Below are positions 16,900-25,153 of a DNA stretch of 64,000 nt, in pieces. Origin of the DNA: Salinirubrum litoreum (GTDB lineage Archaea; Halobacteriota; Halobacteria; Halobacteriales; Haloferacaceae). The first letter of the stretch is position 1; the number at the start of each line of letters is the position of its first letter. The DNA lies in contig NZ_JAJCVJ010000002.1 in assembly GCF_020567425.1 (NCBI RefSeq), positions 1 through 64,000 of the forward strand, given 5' to 3'. A program made the translations under genes and the position numbers. The notes under the pieces were generated by a model. The model was not told where the DNA came from, made no database searches, and saw only the letters and a list, made by a program, of their open reading frames with translations.

Positions 16900-17819
16900 G
16901 GCGCCACCTCGTACTCCTCAGCGAGTTCCAGGAAGTCCTCCCACTCGGGAAGTCGAGCCGTCCGCTGGGCACCGCTGGTGTCGAGATACGTGTAGAGGTT
17001 GTCGACGACGTCGTCGACGCCGTACTTGGTGGCTTGGACTCGGAGTTCGTCGCGGTCGATGTCGACGTGACTGAGCAGGAGCAGACAGTATGACTGCGTT
17101 CGTGCGCCCGAATCGACCACGAGCATGTGGCAGCACAACATCTCCGGCGAGAGTTCGCTCGTCGCCTCTGAATAGAGGTAGTACCGACGGTCACGTGCCA
17201 ACAGCGGGAGACCGTATCGCTGGAACTGGTCTGGGCCTGTCGGAATGAAGTGTTCGTCAGCGATTTCTATCGTCGTCTGCACAAGGAACTCGCCCAGAGA
17301 CTCCCACAGAATCGTGTAGGTGTCGGTCTGTGCTTCGACAGTCTGACGGTGGACGTGATGGGCAAGCTCACGAGCGAATACGCTCAGCTGTTCGAAGCCG
17401 TCGTTCAGTGCGTACGCCCCGTCGTCAGTTTGGTAGACGATTCCGCGATGCTGAAGCGGGGCTAGCGTACGGTGGACGGTGCTTCGGTGGACGTCAGCGC
17501 GACGTGCGAGTTCAGTCGCGGTCCGTGGGGTATCGAGGTAGTAGCACACACGGAGGGCTGCCCCTGACAACAGCTCCGGCCAATCGATGTGTGAATACTG
17601 CTGTGTGAGGTTCGTGAGTAACTCGAGTGCCTTCGCGTCCGACAGTCGAATCCGTTTTGTTTTCCCCTGTCGACGTGTCTCGACGAGACCAGCCGTTTCG
17701 AGCCGCTCAACGAGTTCTGAGGTGTAGCTGAGACTCCGATTGAGATTCGTTGCAAGGTCAGAGACCGTCTGCTCACCGTGGAGGGCTGTAAGGGCGCGAA
17801 CCTCACCTTCTGTGAGCAT
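16896..17819 (-). CDS. Double winged-helix regulator, partner of nucleotidyltransferase
   Basis: 307 residues with two wHTH units: residues about 1-65 (GEVRALTALHGEQTVSDLATNLNRS...LVETRRQGKTKRIRL) and about 100-145 (RTATELARRADVHRSTVHRTLAPLQHRGIV). The C-terminal half is an alpha/beta domain similar to that of AbiEi-type antitoxins (DEHFIPTGPDQFQRYGLPLL). It precedes the nucleotidyltransferase with a four-base overlap. The start is at MLTEGEV because a direct repeat and a TATA-like TTTATATATT lie immediately upstream, leaving no room for a longer protein. Confidence 0.75.
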   Translation of the reverse strand: MLTEGEVRALTALHGEQTVSDLATNLNRSLSYTSELVERLETAGLVETRRQGKTKRIRLSDAKALELLTNLTQQYSHIDWPELLSGAALRVCYYLDTPRTATELARRADVHRSTVHRTLAPLQHRGIVYQTDDGAYALNDGFEQLSVFARELAHHVHRQTVEAQTDTYTILWESLGEFLVQTTIEIADEHFIPTGPDQFQRYGLPLLARDRRYYLYSEATSELSPEMLCCHMLVVDSGARTQSYCLLLLSHVDIDRDELRVQATKYGVDDVVDNLYTYLDTSGAQRTARLPEWEDFLELAEEYEVAP

Positions 17820-17832
17820 ACTGTTGCATACT
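17816..17832. promoter_or_regulatory. Direct-repeat operator at start of HTH/NTase operon
   Basis: GCATACT-GTT-GCATACT, two perfect 7-mers with a 10-base period, the first overlapping the start codon at 17817-17819. The TATA element (minus strand TTTATATATT, about 17842-17851) is just upstream. This is consistent with autorepression by the HTH protein. Confidence 0.5.
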
Positions 17833-17859
17833 AGCGAATCAATATATAAATCACTTCGG

Positions 17860-18180
17860 TATTTTGCAACGCAGAGCGGATCCAGTCGAGGACGTAGGCA
17901 CAACAGATGAAAGCCCTCGGCCGCTCGGCATCCCGCGACCGCGCGAGACTACGTCTCGCTGGCCCTCGTTCGCTTCGCTCACGAGGACGCCGCTGTGCTC
18001 CTCGTGCCTGCGGTGCTTGCGGGGCCGGGGGACGACCGAGACGGCCTCGCCCTTTCTGAGTCCGCTAGGATGGCGGCTGGGTTACTGAGCGTCAAGAGTG
18101 GTTGAACGGTGGTTCTCTACGGCCCGCCCCGTTCGCCGCTGCCGCCCTCCGCGTCGCTCGTGACCGACAATTCGTAGAAG
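17860..18180. other. GC-rich non-coding stretch
   Basis: No gene is supported between the HTH/NTase promoter and the element at 18190. The stretch 17905-18075 is markedly GC-rich with many short CG-rich dyads (for example CTCGGCCGCTCGG and GCCTGCGGTGCTTGCGGGGCC). Every frame there gives low-complexity Arg/Ala-rich translations. It looks like a haloarchaeal repetitive intergenic segment. Confidence 0.35.
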
Positions 18181-18299
18181 GTTCGATCCAATCGACAATT
18201 TGACAACAGTTTTTCACAGCCGTGCTGAATACAGAGGGTGAGTGCAGCAGGTAGCAACCAGCCGAAATTGATTCAGTAAGACGCCAGTAACACTAGCGT

Positions 18300-18584
18300 A
18301 TGTCTGAAGCAACCACGGGCTCGAACAGTGATGACGAAATTGTCACGGTGAATTTTAAAGTCACACAGGCGTTTCTCAACGAAATAGACAGCACGTGGCA
18401 GAGACGTGGGTTCAACAGCCGAAGCGAATTCATCCGCTACACTCTCCGAGACGCGACTGAGTTCCCGACGTTCGACCGGGATGAACTCATTGCTCTCCTC
18501 CAAGCAGAGGAGGACATCCGTAAGGGACGGACGATGAGCGCTGACGAAGCCCGCGAGCAGTTCGGAACAGACGGCGATGAGTGA
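18300..18584 (+). CDS. CopG/RHH-type antitoxin
   Basis: 94 residues. VTVNFKVTQAFLNEIDSTWQRRGFNSRSEFIRYTLRDA (about 16-53) is a ribbon-helix-helix DNA-binding domain. The acidic C-terminus (EEDIRKGRTMSADEAREQFG) is the usual RelE-binding tail of haloarchaeal RHH antitoxins. The gene is intact, but the overlapping toxin gene is broken, leaving an orphan antitoxin that could still bind operators or neutralise related toxins. Confidence 0.8.
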   Translation: MSEATTGSNSDDEIVTVNFKVTQAFLNEIDSTWQRRGFNSRSEFIRYTLRDATEFPTFDRDELIALLQAEEDIRKGRTMSADEAREQFGTDGDE

Positions 18585-18860
18585 GGGGACTGGACGTGAG
18601 AACTCACATCGACGGCACAAGAGGACCTTTCTGCCCGTTCTCCGCCTGACCAAGAGCGGATATTGAACAAGCTCGACGAGATTGTCGACTCGCCGTGACG
18701 AGATCCACCGGACTATGGTGAACCACTCCAAAATAGTTCGCACAAAAAGGTACGTATCGGTGAGTTCCGGTTAGCCGTGACTTTCCGTCAATCCGAACAG
18801 CGGATGGTTGTCGCTCGAATCAAGCGTCGTGGTGGAGCGTACACTGCCGACGACGATTGA
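18577..18860 (+). pseudogene. RelE/ParE-type toxin, inactivated
   Basis: Reads as DWT-stop-ELTSTAQEDLSARSPPDQERILNKLDEIVDSP-stop-RDPPDYGEPL...KKVRIGEFRLAVTFRQSEQRMVVARIKRRGGAYTADDD. This is a RelE-fold mRNA interferase of normal length. Three lesions are seen. An extra G in GAGGGG near the start shifts the ATG out of frame. Two in-frame TGA codons stand exactly where relatives have tryptophan (TWEL and SPWRDPP). The remainder is open to the natural end. The original start would overlap the antitoxin stop, as usual. Confidence 0.8.
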
Positions 18861-19148
18861 AACTCTTTGCTGCACGAAGCCTCTGACCGACCTGCGCGCT
18901 ATATCCAGCACACCATGTTGTCAAGCTATGAGTATTTCAACAGAGCTTCGATACCGGATCTCTCTTCTGAGCGACAGTTCAAAGAGGACCGTCTCGGTGA
19001 CTGGTGTGTGGACGTCGTCTTCACCGTCACACGCGGTAGAACTCACGAGATACTCGGCATTCTCCAAGAGTTTCACCACCAACTGTCCCAGTCCATCTAC
19101 TGGACTTCCCACGTCCGCGAAAAGGGAAGGTAACCGAGGCGAGACGTT

Positions 19149-19637
19149 TCACCGCCCACTTTTCACGAGGTTGACGAGCGTCCGGGCTAATCCTCCAAGC
19201 GTGAAGTCCTCCGGTGCGATGCCCAGTTGTTGGAGCATCCCGAACTGATCGATGTTCTCCCAGGTTTCGACTGCTCGTCCGGTCTCATCGTATCGAGTGA
19301 GGAACGTGCCGGTCACACGCACCGTTCTGTCGGTCGGCTTGAGACCGACGAACTCCCCCGTGTGAGTGCCGGTCATCACCCAGTGACCCGCGACCGCCTC
19401 TCCCTCGACGATGACTGGCCCGATCGTGAATTCGGCGTCCGGAAAGCCACTGATCAACTCGCGTTGCATCTCTTTGTACTCGGCATTCGTCAACTCCTTC
19501 CCGTCGAAGTGACCGACCCAGTCCGGGGCGTGGTACTCGTTGATGAACGAGAGATTGTGATTTCCATGGACCTCCTCAGCCCAGCGCTGTGGGAACTGTC
19601 GACGTGCTTCTACTGTGTCTGTCTGATCTGTTGTCAT
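19149..19637 (-). CDS. SnoaL-like / ester cyclase-type protein (copy A)
   Basis: 162 residues of the NTF2-like SnoaL superfamily: an N-terminal helix, NEYHAPDWVGHF, the conserved GHWVMTGTHTGEFVGLKPT stretch (about 83-101) and VETWENIDQFGMLQQLGI near the end. SnoaL-type proteins are cone-shaped small-molecule-binding folds; a few are polyketide cyclases or limonene-epoxide hydrolase-like, most are uncharacterised. The adjacent gene (19659-20111) is a diverged paralogue, so this is a tandem duplication. Confidence 0.8.
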   Translation of the reverse strand: MTTDQTDTVEARRQFPQRWAEEVHGNHNLSFINEYHAPDWVGHFDGKELTNAEYKEMQRELISGFPDAEFTIGPVIVEGEAVAGHWVMTGTHTGEFVGLKPTDRTVRVTGTFLTRYDETGRAVETWENIDQFGMLQQLGIAPEDFTLGGLARTLVNLVKSGR

Positions 19638-19658
19638 GGATGCAGCTGTGAACTCCGT

Positions 19659-20111
19659 TCAGTCATCGTTGGCAGGCACGGCCGCTTCGAGATCTGCAGC
19701 CGTCACGCCGAGTTGTTGCATGAAGCCGAACGTATCCGGTTGCATCCACCACTCCGCAATTTTGCCATCAGCTATTCGGAAGAAGGCCATCGTCTGCACC
19801 TCGAACTGTCTGCCAGTCGGCTCGATCCCCATGAACTCGCTGTCGTGGACCCCGGACTCTGTCAGTCGCATCGCGACGGTGTCTCCCTCTGCGATGACGC
19901 TGTGTATCGTCTCGGTGGAATTTGCGAAGCCCTTGCTCTCGCTTTCGTACAGCTCTCTGATCGCCTCAGGCCCGTGGAGCTCTCCCATCGGGGTGTGTGT
20001 CACCACGTTCTCGGCGAATATCTCGTCGATCGCGTCTAGGTCCCCCTGGTCTTCGACTTCCTCTCGAATTCGACGAACGAGACGCTTGTTCTCCTCAGGT
20101 GTTGTTGACAT
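19659..20111 (-). CDS. SnoaL-like / ester cyclase-type protein (copy B)
   Basis: 150 residues, paralogous to the downstream neighbour: NVVTHTPMGELHGPEAI, VAMRLTESGVHDSEFMGIEPTGRQFEV and ADGKIAEWWMQPDTFGFMQQLGV match positions of copy A and of the SnoaL fold (the W-x-x-x-D/N-x-x-x-x-x-Q-L-G signature). The gap to copy A is 21 bases, so the pair is probably one transcript. The start at MSTTPEENK is preferred; earlier in-frame codons are not family-like. Confidence 0.8.
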   Translation of the reverse strand: MSTTPEENKRLVRRIREEVEDQGDLDAIDEIFAENVVTHTPMGELHGPEAIRELYESESKGFANSTETIHSVIAEGDTVAMRLTESGVHDSEFMGIEPTGRQFEVQTMAFFRIADGKIAEWWMQPDTFGFMQQLGVTAADLEAAVPANDD

Positions 20112-20440
20112 AGATATCCAAGTCGAATTCTTCGATCGGTGTGAACAAAATCGCACGTTCGAGTCACGTACCATCGACCGCCGTCTGCTGAGGAGTGCTT
20201 GCTGTGTACCTAACGGATGTTCACCCCTTCGCTACTTCGACTCGGACGCACACGAGTCACCTTCACCGTCCCGTCGAGCGATCGCGGACCGTCGGCCTAC
20301 GGAGTCTCGGTCTCGTCGAGTCGGTCCAGGGAGCTTCACACTCACCGATCGGGGTCACGAGTCGATCGAATGCACGTCCTGTTCTCCAGATAATCTCTGC
20401 TGAGCGATAGATCGAAGGGGGCCGCCTCGGTGACAGATGT
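20112..20440. other. Intergenic region, nothing recognised
   Basis: 329 bases between the divergent SnoaL pair and HNH gene. It must contain both promoters, but no gene, repeat or clear dyad was recognised. Confidence 0.4.
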
Positions 20441-21493
20441 ATGGACGCCGCCTTCCACGTCACGCGTCGGTATCGGGATACCGGGTCGTGGCGTGACGCC
20501 GACGATCAGTTTCTGCGGTGGATTCGCGGACCGCTCAGTACTGGAATCAAGAACACCGGCGGGATTCGCCCGCTCTCGTACGAGGACTCAGACGAGACAG
20601 CCGCACTCGTTCTCATCTCGAACGACGCCGGCGTGTCTCAACACGATGATCCGTGGGAAGACTCACTGGCTGTCTCGACGGGCGAGATCGACTACTGGGG
20701 TGACGCCAAAGCGGGCACACCCTACGACGAGTCACCGCTCAACCAGCGGATTCGCCACGCATTCGAGCAGGCCGCGCGCGGAAACCGTGATCAGGTCCCG
20801 CCAACGCTCGTCTTCCGCAAGCCCAAACCGGGTGTCGTCGAATTCTGTGGCCTCTGTGTTCCGCATGGCTTCGAGGTCTCGACGTACCGCGACGAGAACG
20901 ACCGGAAAATCCCCAACTACCGGTTTCGCTTCACCATCCTGAATACCGACCGTGTTCCCGTCTCGTGGCTTCACCAACGCGCTCAGCGCCAGACGGAGAC
21001 GGATGCACCTGATGAGTGGTCCGAATGGGTCGAGGAGGGTGTCGTCTCCCGCTGGCCGCTCGGAGACAGGGTCGACGATACGACGGGCTATCGCCGGCGA
21101 GGAGAGCGTGATGAGACGGTCATCAGCGGTCAATTCCGCGAGGACACGCTCTCCCGGTACGACCACCGCTGTGCAGTCACGGGAATCGGAGAATCTGCAG
21201 TACTGGACGTCGCGCACGTCCTTCCCCGGAGTGAGCATCCCGAACTGGTCGAGGACCCTGCGAACGTCCTCGTGGTGAACGCGCTGCACCACCGGGCGTT
21301 CGACGCCGACCTATTCACCATCGCTTCCGATCAGCGCCTCCAGGTGAACCCGCAGTTCGATCCCGGCCATCCGTTCTTACAGGAAACCATCGTCGACCGT
21401 GCTGGGAACCAGGTGGAGTTCCCGCAGGCTGTCGAGGTAGACCAAAGTTATCTCGCAGAACGGAATGCCGGGCTAGCGTGGGTGACTGGTTGA
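20441..21493 (+). CDS. HNH endonuclease with putative modified-DNA-binding N-terminal domain
   Basis: 350 residues. The C-terminal HNH nuclease has YDHRCAVTG (about 236-244), LDVAHVLPRSEHPE (about 254-267) and NVLVVNALHHRAFDADLF (about 272-290). The N-terminal part contains SRA-like signatures (GGIRPLSYEDS; EIDYWGDAKAGTPYDESPLNQRIR) found in modification-dependent restriction enzymes of the McrA/ScoMcrA type. A type IV restriction function (cutting modified foreign DNA) is therefore likely. Related C-terminal sequence survives as a fragment at 13397-13609, and a differently built HNH nuclease lies at 47485. Confidence 0.8.
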   Translation: MDAAFHVTRRYRDTGSWRDADDQFLRWIRGPLSTGIKNTGGIRPLSYEDSDETAALVLISNDAGVSQHDDPWEDSLAVSTGEIDYWGDAKAGTPYDESPLNQRIRHAFEQAARGNRDQVPPTLVFRKPKPGVVEFCGLCVPHGFEVSTYRDENDRKIPNYRFRFTILNTDRVPVSWLHQRAQRQTETDAPDEWSEWVEEGVVSRWPLGDRVDDTTGYRRRGERDETVISGQFREDTLSRYDHRCAVTGIGESAVLDVAHVLPRSEHPELVEDPANVLVVNALHHRAFDADLFTIASDQRLQVNPQFDPGHPFLQETIVDRAGNQVEFPQAVEVDQSYLAERNAGLAWVTG

Positions 21494-21503
21494 TCCCGTT
21501 TAC

Positions 21504-21635
21504 TCACTTTACGTCGTCACTTTTGCAGAGACGACTTCTACCGTGCGATCTCTTTTCCAATCGCTTCGCATACTCAGTTCGCCCTTCTTTCAGGTAGTGC
21601 CGCTCACGTCCCGTGTCCGATGAGAAACTGGACAT
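21504..21635 (-). CDS. Possible 43-residue basic protein
   Basis: An open frame from ATG at 21633-21635, MSSFSSDTGRERHYLKEGRT then a basic tail, downstream of the PIN toxin on the same strand. Codon use is only moderately haloarchaeal and no family is recognised. It could equally be non-coding. Confidence 0.25.
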   Translation of the reverse strand: MSSFSSDTGRERHYLKEGRTEYAKRLEKRSHGRSRLCKSDDVK

Positions 21636-21690
21636 TGGTAGTTGACAGAGCAGTGTCTGCCTGCAGAAAATGAAGTCTGCAGGCTCGCTC

Positions 21691-22203
21691 TCAGGACTCC
21701 TCAAGTAACGAGCGTGCCCGTTGCACGTAGGAATTACTGTTCCAACTACGGCCGTCGCTGATCGTATCGAGGAGCTGTCGTGCATCGGCTGCTGATAGGT
21801 GGTCAGTTCGAACGAGTACCGAGAGTAGCGTCGGTGTCGTGACGAGTCGCGTATCAGCGAGCGATGCGTGAATCAATCCAAGCTGGTTGAACTCATCACA
21901 GAGCAGGAACGCGGCATCGAGTTCGTTTGAAAGTGTGACGGCGGCGTTCTCACCATCATCGAGTGGAAAGTCGGCATCAAGCGCCACGGACTCTGTCTCG
22001 ATCGCGTCGGTCCGATCGAGGACGGTCGTCGCAGCACGACCGTGCGCGTCATCATACGAAGCGATCTCCTGGAGTTCCTCGATGACCGCCTCTGGGACGA
22101 CGACGTCGTAGTGGGCGAAACAGAGCACGAGTGGGTCGGGACCGTCCTCGCTAGTACTCCCGAGACTGACGAGGGCGGAGGCATCGGCGACTAGCGTCGG
22201 CAT
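21691..22203 (-). CDS. PIN-like toxin of the second VapBC-type pair
   Basis: 170 residues. LVADASALVSLGS at residues 4-16 places the first PIN acid at Asp7. Further acids lie in VPEAVIEELQEIA (Glu near 42), LDDGENAAVTLSNELDAAFLLCDEF (about 83-107; Asp-x-x-Glu and the Asp before Glu-Phe). This layout is that of archaeal PIN proteins annotated as DUF3368-like or VapC-like nucleases. The start codon is immediately after the antitoxin stop. It probably cleaves RNA in the cytoplasm when free of its partner. Confidence 0.75.
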   Translation of the reverse strand: MPTLVADASALVSLGSTSEDGPDPLVLCFAHYDVVVPEAVIEELQEIASYDDAHGRAATTVLDRTDAIETESVALDADFPLDDGENAAVTLSNELDAAFLLCDEFNQLGLIHASLADTRLVTTPTLLSVLVRTDHLSAADARQLLDTISDGRSWNSNSYVQRARSLLEES

Positions 22204-22506
22204 CTATGCGTCGGCGACCTCATCGATGAAGTCCTCGTCTAACTGCTGTTTCAACACCCGGAGATTCGCCGCCTCCTCGGCACCGACGAGCGCTTTGAGC
22301 TGCTCGAAGGTAATCTCCTCGTCGTAGTAGGCGGCCGCGATCTCCTGTGTCAGCGCGTCGTCGTGCGTGGCCTCTTGCAGGTATTCCCGGAGCGCAGTCA
22401 CGAGAATATTCGTCCGATCTTCGCCGAGTACCTCTGCGAGGGCGTCTGTCCGGTCAATGAGTCGGTGAGGGGCTCGGAACTGGACGCGCTTTTTGTCACT
22501 ACTCAT
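22204..22506 (-). CDS. RHH-type antitoxin of the PIN pair
   Basis: 100 residues: VQFRAPHRLIDRTDALAEVLGEDRTNILVTALREYLQEA (about 7-46) is a ribbon-helix-helix N-terminus, followed by the C-terminal toxin-binding helices (ITFEQLKALVGAEEAANLRVLKQQLDEDF). The stop codon directly abuts the PIN start. Of the two adjacent ATGs (22509 and 22506) either could be used. Two 15-base direct repeats lie upstream. Confidence 0.8.
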   Translation of the reverse strand: MSSDKKRVQFRAPHRLIDRTDALAEVLGEDRTNILVTALREYLQEATHDDALTQEIAAAYYDEEITFEQLKALVGAEEAANLRVLKQQLDEDFIDEVADA

Positions 22507-22509
22507 CAT

Positions 22510-22561
22510 GTGTACATTGTGAGCCAGATCACTTAGCCCTTCTCGTGTGTATACTGTGAGC
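22510..22561. promoter_or_regulatory. Direct repeats upstream of RHH antitoxin
   Basis: GTGTACATTGTGAGC (22510-22524) and GTGTATACTGTGAGC (22547-22561) differ at two positions and are 37 bases apart, the first ending against the start codon. They are a likely antitoxin operator pair. Confidence 0.5.
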
Positions 22562-22649
22562 AACGAAGAGTCAAGCAACAAGTCGCCTCCGAGGCGATTC
22601 ACCCTGAACTCTATCGATTTGATACAACGTCTCTAGGGTAGATACTTGA

Positions 22650-23795
22650 CTACTCCAGAATATCGAATACGTCGACTGCTTTGTATTCTTTCCCACGTTT
22701 TTTGCCAGTCACTTCCTCGATGAGGCCATCCGATTCGAGATCCTCAACGACTTTGTAGGCGGTCCGGCGTGAGACACCGAGATACTCCACGAGATCTGGC
22801 GCCGTGAAATACGGGTACTGAAGTAACTGCCGAGCGAATCTATCCGTACTCGTACTGCCAGAGTACTCTTTCTCGTAGCGCGCTTGGAGGACACGGAGTC
22901 GATGCGTTCGGTCGTACGACCGCTCAGCTTGACTTCGAAGTCCTTCGAGGAAGAACCTGAACCACTCCTCCCACGCACCGCCGTCACTCACCGCACGCAT
23001 CCGCTCGACGTACTCGACCTTGTGACGATTGAAGTACGCACTCGGGTAGATGTATGGACTTTCGAGGTAGCCTTTGCTCGTTAAATACAGAATAATGAGT
23101 AGGCGACCGAGCCGACCGTTCCCATCAGAAAAGGGGTGCACTGTCTCGAAGAAATAGTGGATAACTGCGGCATCGACGAGCGGGTGATACTGTCCGCCCA
23201 TCTGAACGTACGACTCGAGTGACTGCATGAGTCCACTGAGTCCTTCCGGACTCGGTGGGACGAACGGACGCTCTCCTGGCTGTGGGCTCGTGAGATGAAC
23301 CATATGTTCGCGGAACTCCCCAACGACGTCTCCCTCATTTCGGACATCCTCGAGCAGCATTGAATGGAGTTCTTTGAGTAGTGAGAGCGTTATCGGTGCA
23401 CCGCTCTCTATTTTGCTGAGGCCGTATGTGAGCGCAGTCTCGTAATTAAGTGCCTCTTTCAGGTCTTTCTCGACCTTCGAATCAGTTCCGTCTCCAGGGT
23501 GTTTCGTGTGGTAGGCCTCAATGTCTTGATACGCAACGTCTGCACCCTCGATACGTGCTGATTCGACAGCCTCGAGGCGAATGAGAGAGGTGTATAGAAC
23601 TGCAGAGAAATCAACCGTTGAGCTGATACCGTCAACACGACCGATTTGGTACGCAGCATCGGCTACCAAATCCTGCGTCTCTGTGGAGAGGTCGAGTTTC
23701 GGCTCTATCGGGAGAGTTTCGGGTGAGTAGTATGGATTTGGATGATACGGGACGTATTCTCCCGGTGCATTCTCGGGAAGCTCTTCGGTAGGCAT
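22650..23795 (-). CDS. Fic-family AMP-transferase with built-in inhibitory helix
   Basis: 381 residues. The catalytic loop HPFSDGNGRLGR (residues 220-231) is complete. The N-terminal inhibitory motif (S/T)xxxE(G/N) is present as SARIEG (79-84), making this a class II, self-inhibited Fic protein. A C-terminal winged helix (YFTAPDLVEYLGVSRRTAYKVVEDLESDGLI, about 335-365) suggests DNA binding or autoregulation. Fic enzymes attach AMP to target proteins in the cytoplasm. The gene is monocistronic, with TATATAAAC upstream on the minus strand and an inverted repeat CTACT...AGTAG beside it. Confidence 0.9.
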   Translation of the reverse strand: MPTEELPENAPGEYVPYHPNPYYSPETLPIEPKLDLSTETQDLVADAAYQIGRVDGISSTVDFSAVLYTSLIRLEAVESARIEGADVAYQDIEAYHTKHPGDGTDSKVEKDLKEALNYETALTYGLSKIESGAPITLSLLKELHSMLLEDVRNEGDVVGEFREHMVHLTSPQPGERPFVPPSPEGLSGLMQSLESYVQMGGQYHPLVDAAVIHYFFETVHPFSDGNGRLGRLLIILYLTSKGYLESPYIYPSAYFNRHKVEYVERMRAVSDGGAWEEWFRFFLEGLRSQAERSYDRTHRLRVLQARYEKEYSGSTSTDRFARQLLQYPYFTAPDLVEYLGVSRRTAYKVVEDLESDGLIEEVTGKKRGKEYKAVDVFDILE

Positions 23796-24046
23796 TCCTG
23801 TGTTTACAGTGTCCTACTCTCTCCAGTAGTATAGTTGTTTATATACTGAATATACGTAAGCAGGGTGTACGCGCTCACTTACGAGAAATCGGCGGCAAAT
23901 AGTATACTTGCAGCCGATGGGACTGCCTCTCCGTATAGTAGATATATATACGAGTAAATTAGCAGACTGAGTTTCACGGCGGTCGTGTGCTGATAGCGAT
24001 GATATCGCACATCTGCCGTGAGTGGTTGGACGGCTTTCGCTGATTG
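23796..24046. other. AT-rich gap between Fic and TumE-like genes
   Basis: 251 bases, clearly more AT-rich than the neighbours (for example ATATATATACGAG). It holds the Fic promoter. No gene or repeat was recognised. Confidence 0.4.
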
Positions 24047-24490
24047 CTAGCCCCACAGCGTCTCGATTCGTTGTTCGATTGCCGTGAGGACGGTGGAGTA
24101 TACCTCGAGCGGGTGGAGTGATTGAAGTCCGAGGTCCGTGATTTCGGTACCCGACGGTGGCGCATGGAAGTGAACTCGGGTACTGTGTGGATTCGGATGC
24201 CGATCCCAACGGCATTCCCAGTGTTCACCAGACTCGTGTTCTTCGACGTAGTGGAGCGAAAAATCGCCAGTCGTGAACCATCGAATGTCGAGCCGGGCTA
24301 TTGTCACCGAGTCCGGGTATCGGCCACCGTCGAGCAGTACAGAGAGTAGTCGTGGTTCGTGCGAATCCGGGTCAAACTCAGTCCCGGCGACGAGTGAGTC
24401 TGCTGAAAGGTGTCGCTCCAAGAGGCGTAACGTCTGTCGATCCGGTGGGTTTGTGGAGTATGGTGGCGTATCCTCTGGTGGTTGGCTCAT
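24047..24490 (-). CDS. TumE-like (DUF6516) toxin
   Basis: 147 residues. DIRWFTTGDFSLHYVEEHESGEHWECRWDRHPNPHSTRVHFHAPP is the core beta-rich motif of the TumE/DUF6516 family of type II toxins, which are paired with HTH antitoxins (TumA). His and acidic residues in this region are conserved in relatives as I recall. The start codon directly abuts the stop of the HTH gene at 24491. Mode of action is thought to be RNA cleavage; in haloarchaea it is untested. Confidence 0.72.
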   Translation of the reverse strand: MSQPPEDTPPYSTNPPDRQTLRLLERHLSADSLVAGTEFDPDSHEPRLLSVLLDGGRYPDSVTIARLDIRWFTTGDFSLHYVEEHESGEHWECRWDRHPNPHSTRVHFHAPPSGTEITDLGLQSLHPLEVYSTVLTAIEQRIETLWG

Positions 24491-25018
24491 CTAGGCTGGA
24501 ATCAGATGCCCGTCGTTCTGGGAAAGTTGTCGAGCGAGTTCGTACAGCCTGATGTCTCGAATCACGCCCTGCCACTCACTGACTGCTGTCATCCGCTCGT
24601 GAATGGTTTCGTGACTCTCGTGGTCGAACACGTTGACTGCCGTCGGGTCGGTCGTCTCGAACTTCGTTTCGTACGCTGCCCGCTGCGCTTCGAGCGATTC
24701 CACGCGGTGGATGATCGCTTCGATCGAGAGTTCCTCTGCGATGCGACTGGCGTCCTGCCATTCGAGATATCCCTCGTTCCGTTCGTACGTCGCCGGACGG
24801 CTGTCTCTCTCAGCTCGGACGATGACCATATCTGCTAAGCGATCGAGGTGCTTCTTCGCGGCGTTGGGCGAGCAGTCCGCACGCTCTGCGATGTCGGTAT
24901 ACGCAGTCGGGTCGGTAATTCCGAGAACGACGTCGTATATACGACCGAACGTGTCTGTCCCTGCCTGCCACCGTCGCTCCGTCTCATCAGGCTTCGGAGC
25001 TGGATCGAACTCGCTCAT
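24491..25018 (-). CDS. TumA-like HTH antitoxin (DUF7342-like)
   Basis: 175 residues. A winged HTH at about 30-75 (VVLGITDPTAYTDIAERADCSPNAAKKHLDRLADMVIV) is followed by a helical region (about 85-170) that would bind the toxin. It is first in the operon, with the toxin following without a gap. A perfect inverted repeat, ATATATCT-11-AGATATAT, lies 26 bases upstream and overlaps the expected TATA position, so autorepression is likely. Confidence 0.75.
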   Translation of the reverse strand: MSEFDPAPKPDETERRWQAGTDTFGRIYDVVLGITDPTAYTDIAERADCSPNAAKKHLDRLADMVIVRAERDSRPATYERNEGYLEWQDASRIAEELSIEAIIHRVESLEAQRAAYETKFETTDPTAVNVFDHESHETIHERMTAVSEWQGVIRDIRLYELARQLSQNDGHLIPA

Positions 25019-25043
25019 ACCTCCCCGTACGCGCTATCTCTCA

Positions 25044-25070
25044 ATATATCTTTAGAGAATTCAGATATAT
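25044..25070. promoter_or_regulatory. Perfect inverted repeat operator before TumA-like gene
   Basis: ATATATCT (25044-25051) and AGATATAT (25063-25070) separated by 11 bases, 26 bases from the start at 25018. The repeat doubles as the AT-rich promoter element. Confidence 0.55.
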
Positions 25071-25153
25071 GTGAATAACGACGTCCGTGACACTACTCCA
25101 GGATTCCATCACACCCCCACGACCTATTGCACCGAGCTACGTACCAACTGAAT

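Larger units (their letters stand above)
18190..18946. mobile_element. Degenerate IS6-ended element carrying a CopG/RelE module
   Basis: The right end reads inward as GCTCTGTTGAAATACTC...TTGACAAC...GTGCTGGATATAG. The left side has TTGACAAC (18200-18207) then CCGTGCTGAATACAGAG in inverted orientation, although its outermost bases have decayed. TTCGATCC (18182-18189) and TTCGATAC (18947-18954) could be an 8-base target duplication with one mismatch. Inside lie only an antitoxin gene and a broken toxin gene. Confidence 0.4.

Noticed and set aside
19227-20039. 270-codon open frame antisense to the two SnoaL genes
   Set aside because: It spans both paralogues and their gap, which a real gene would not do by chance with matching family motifs on the other strand.
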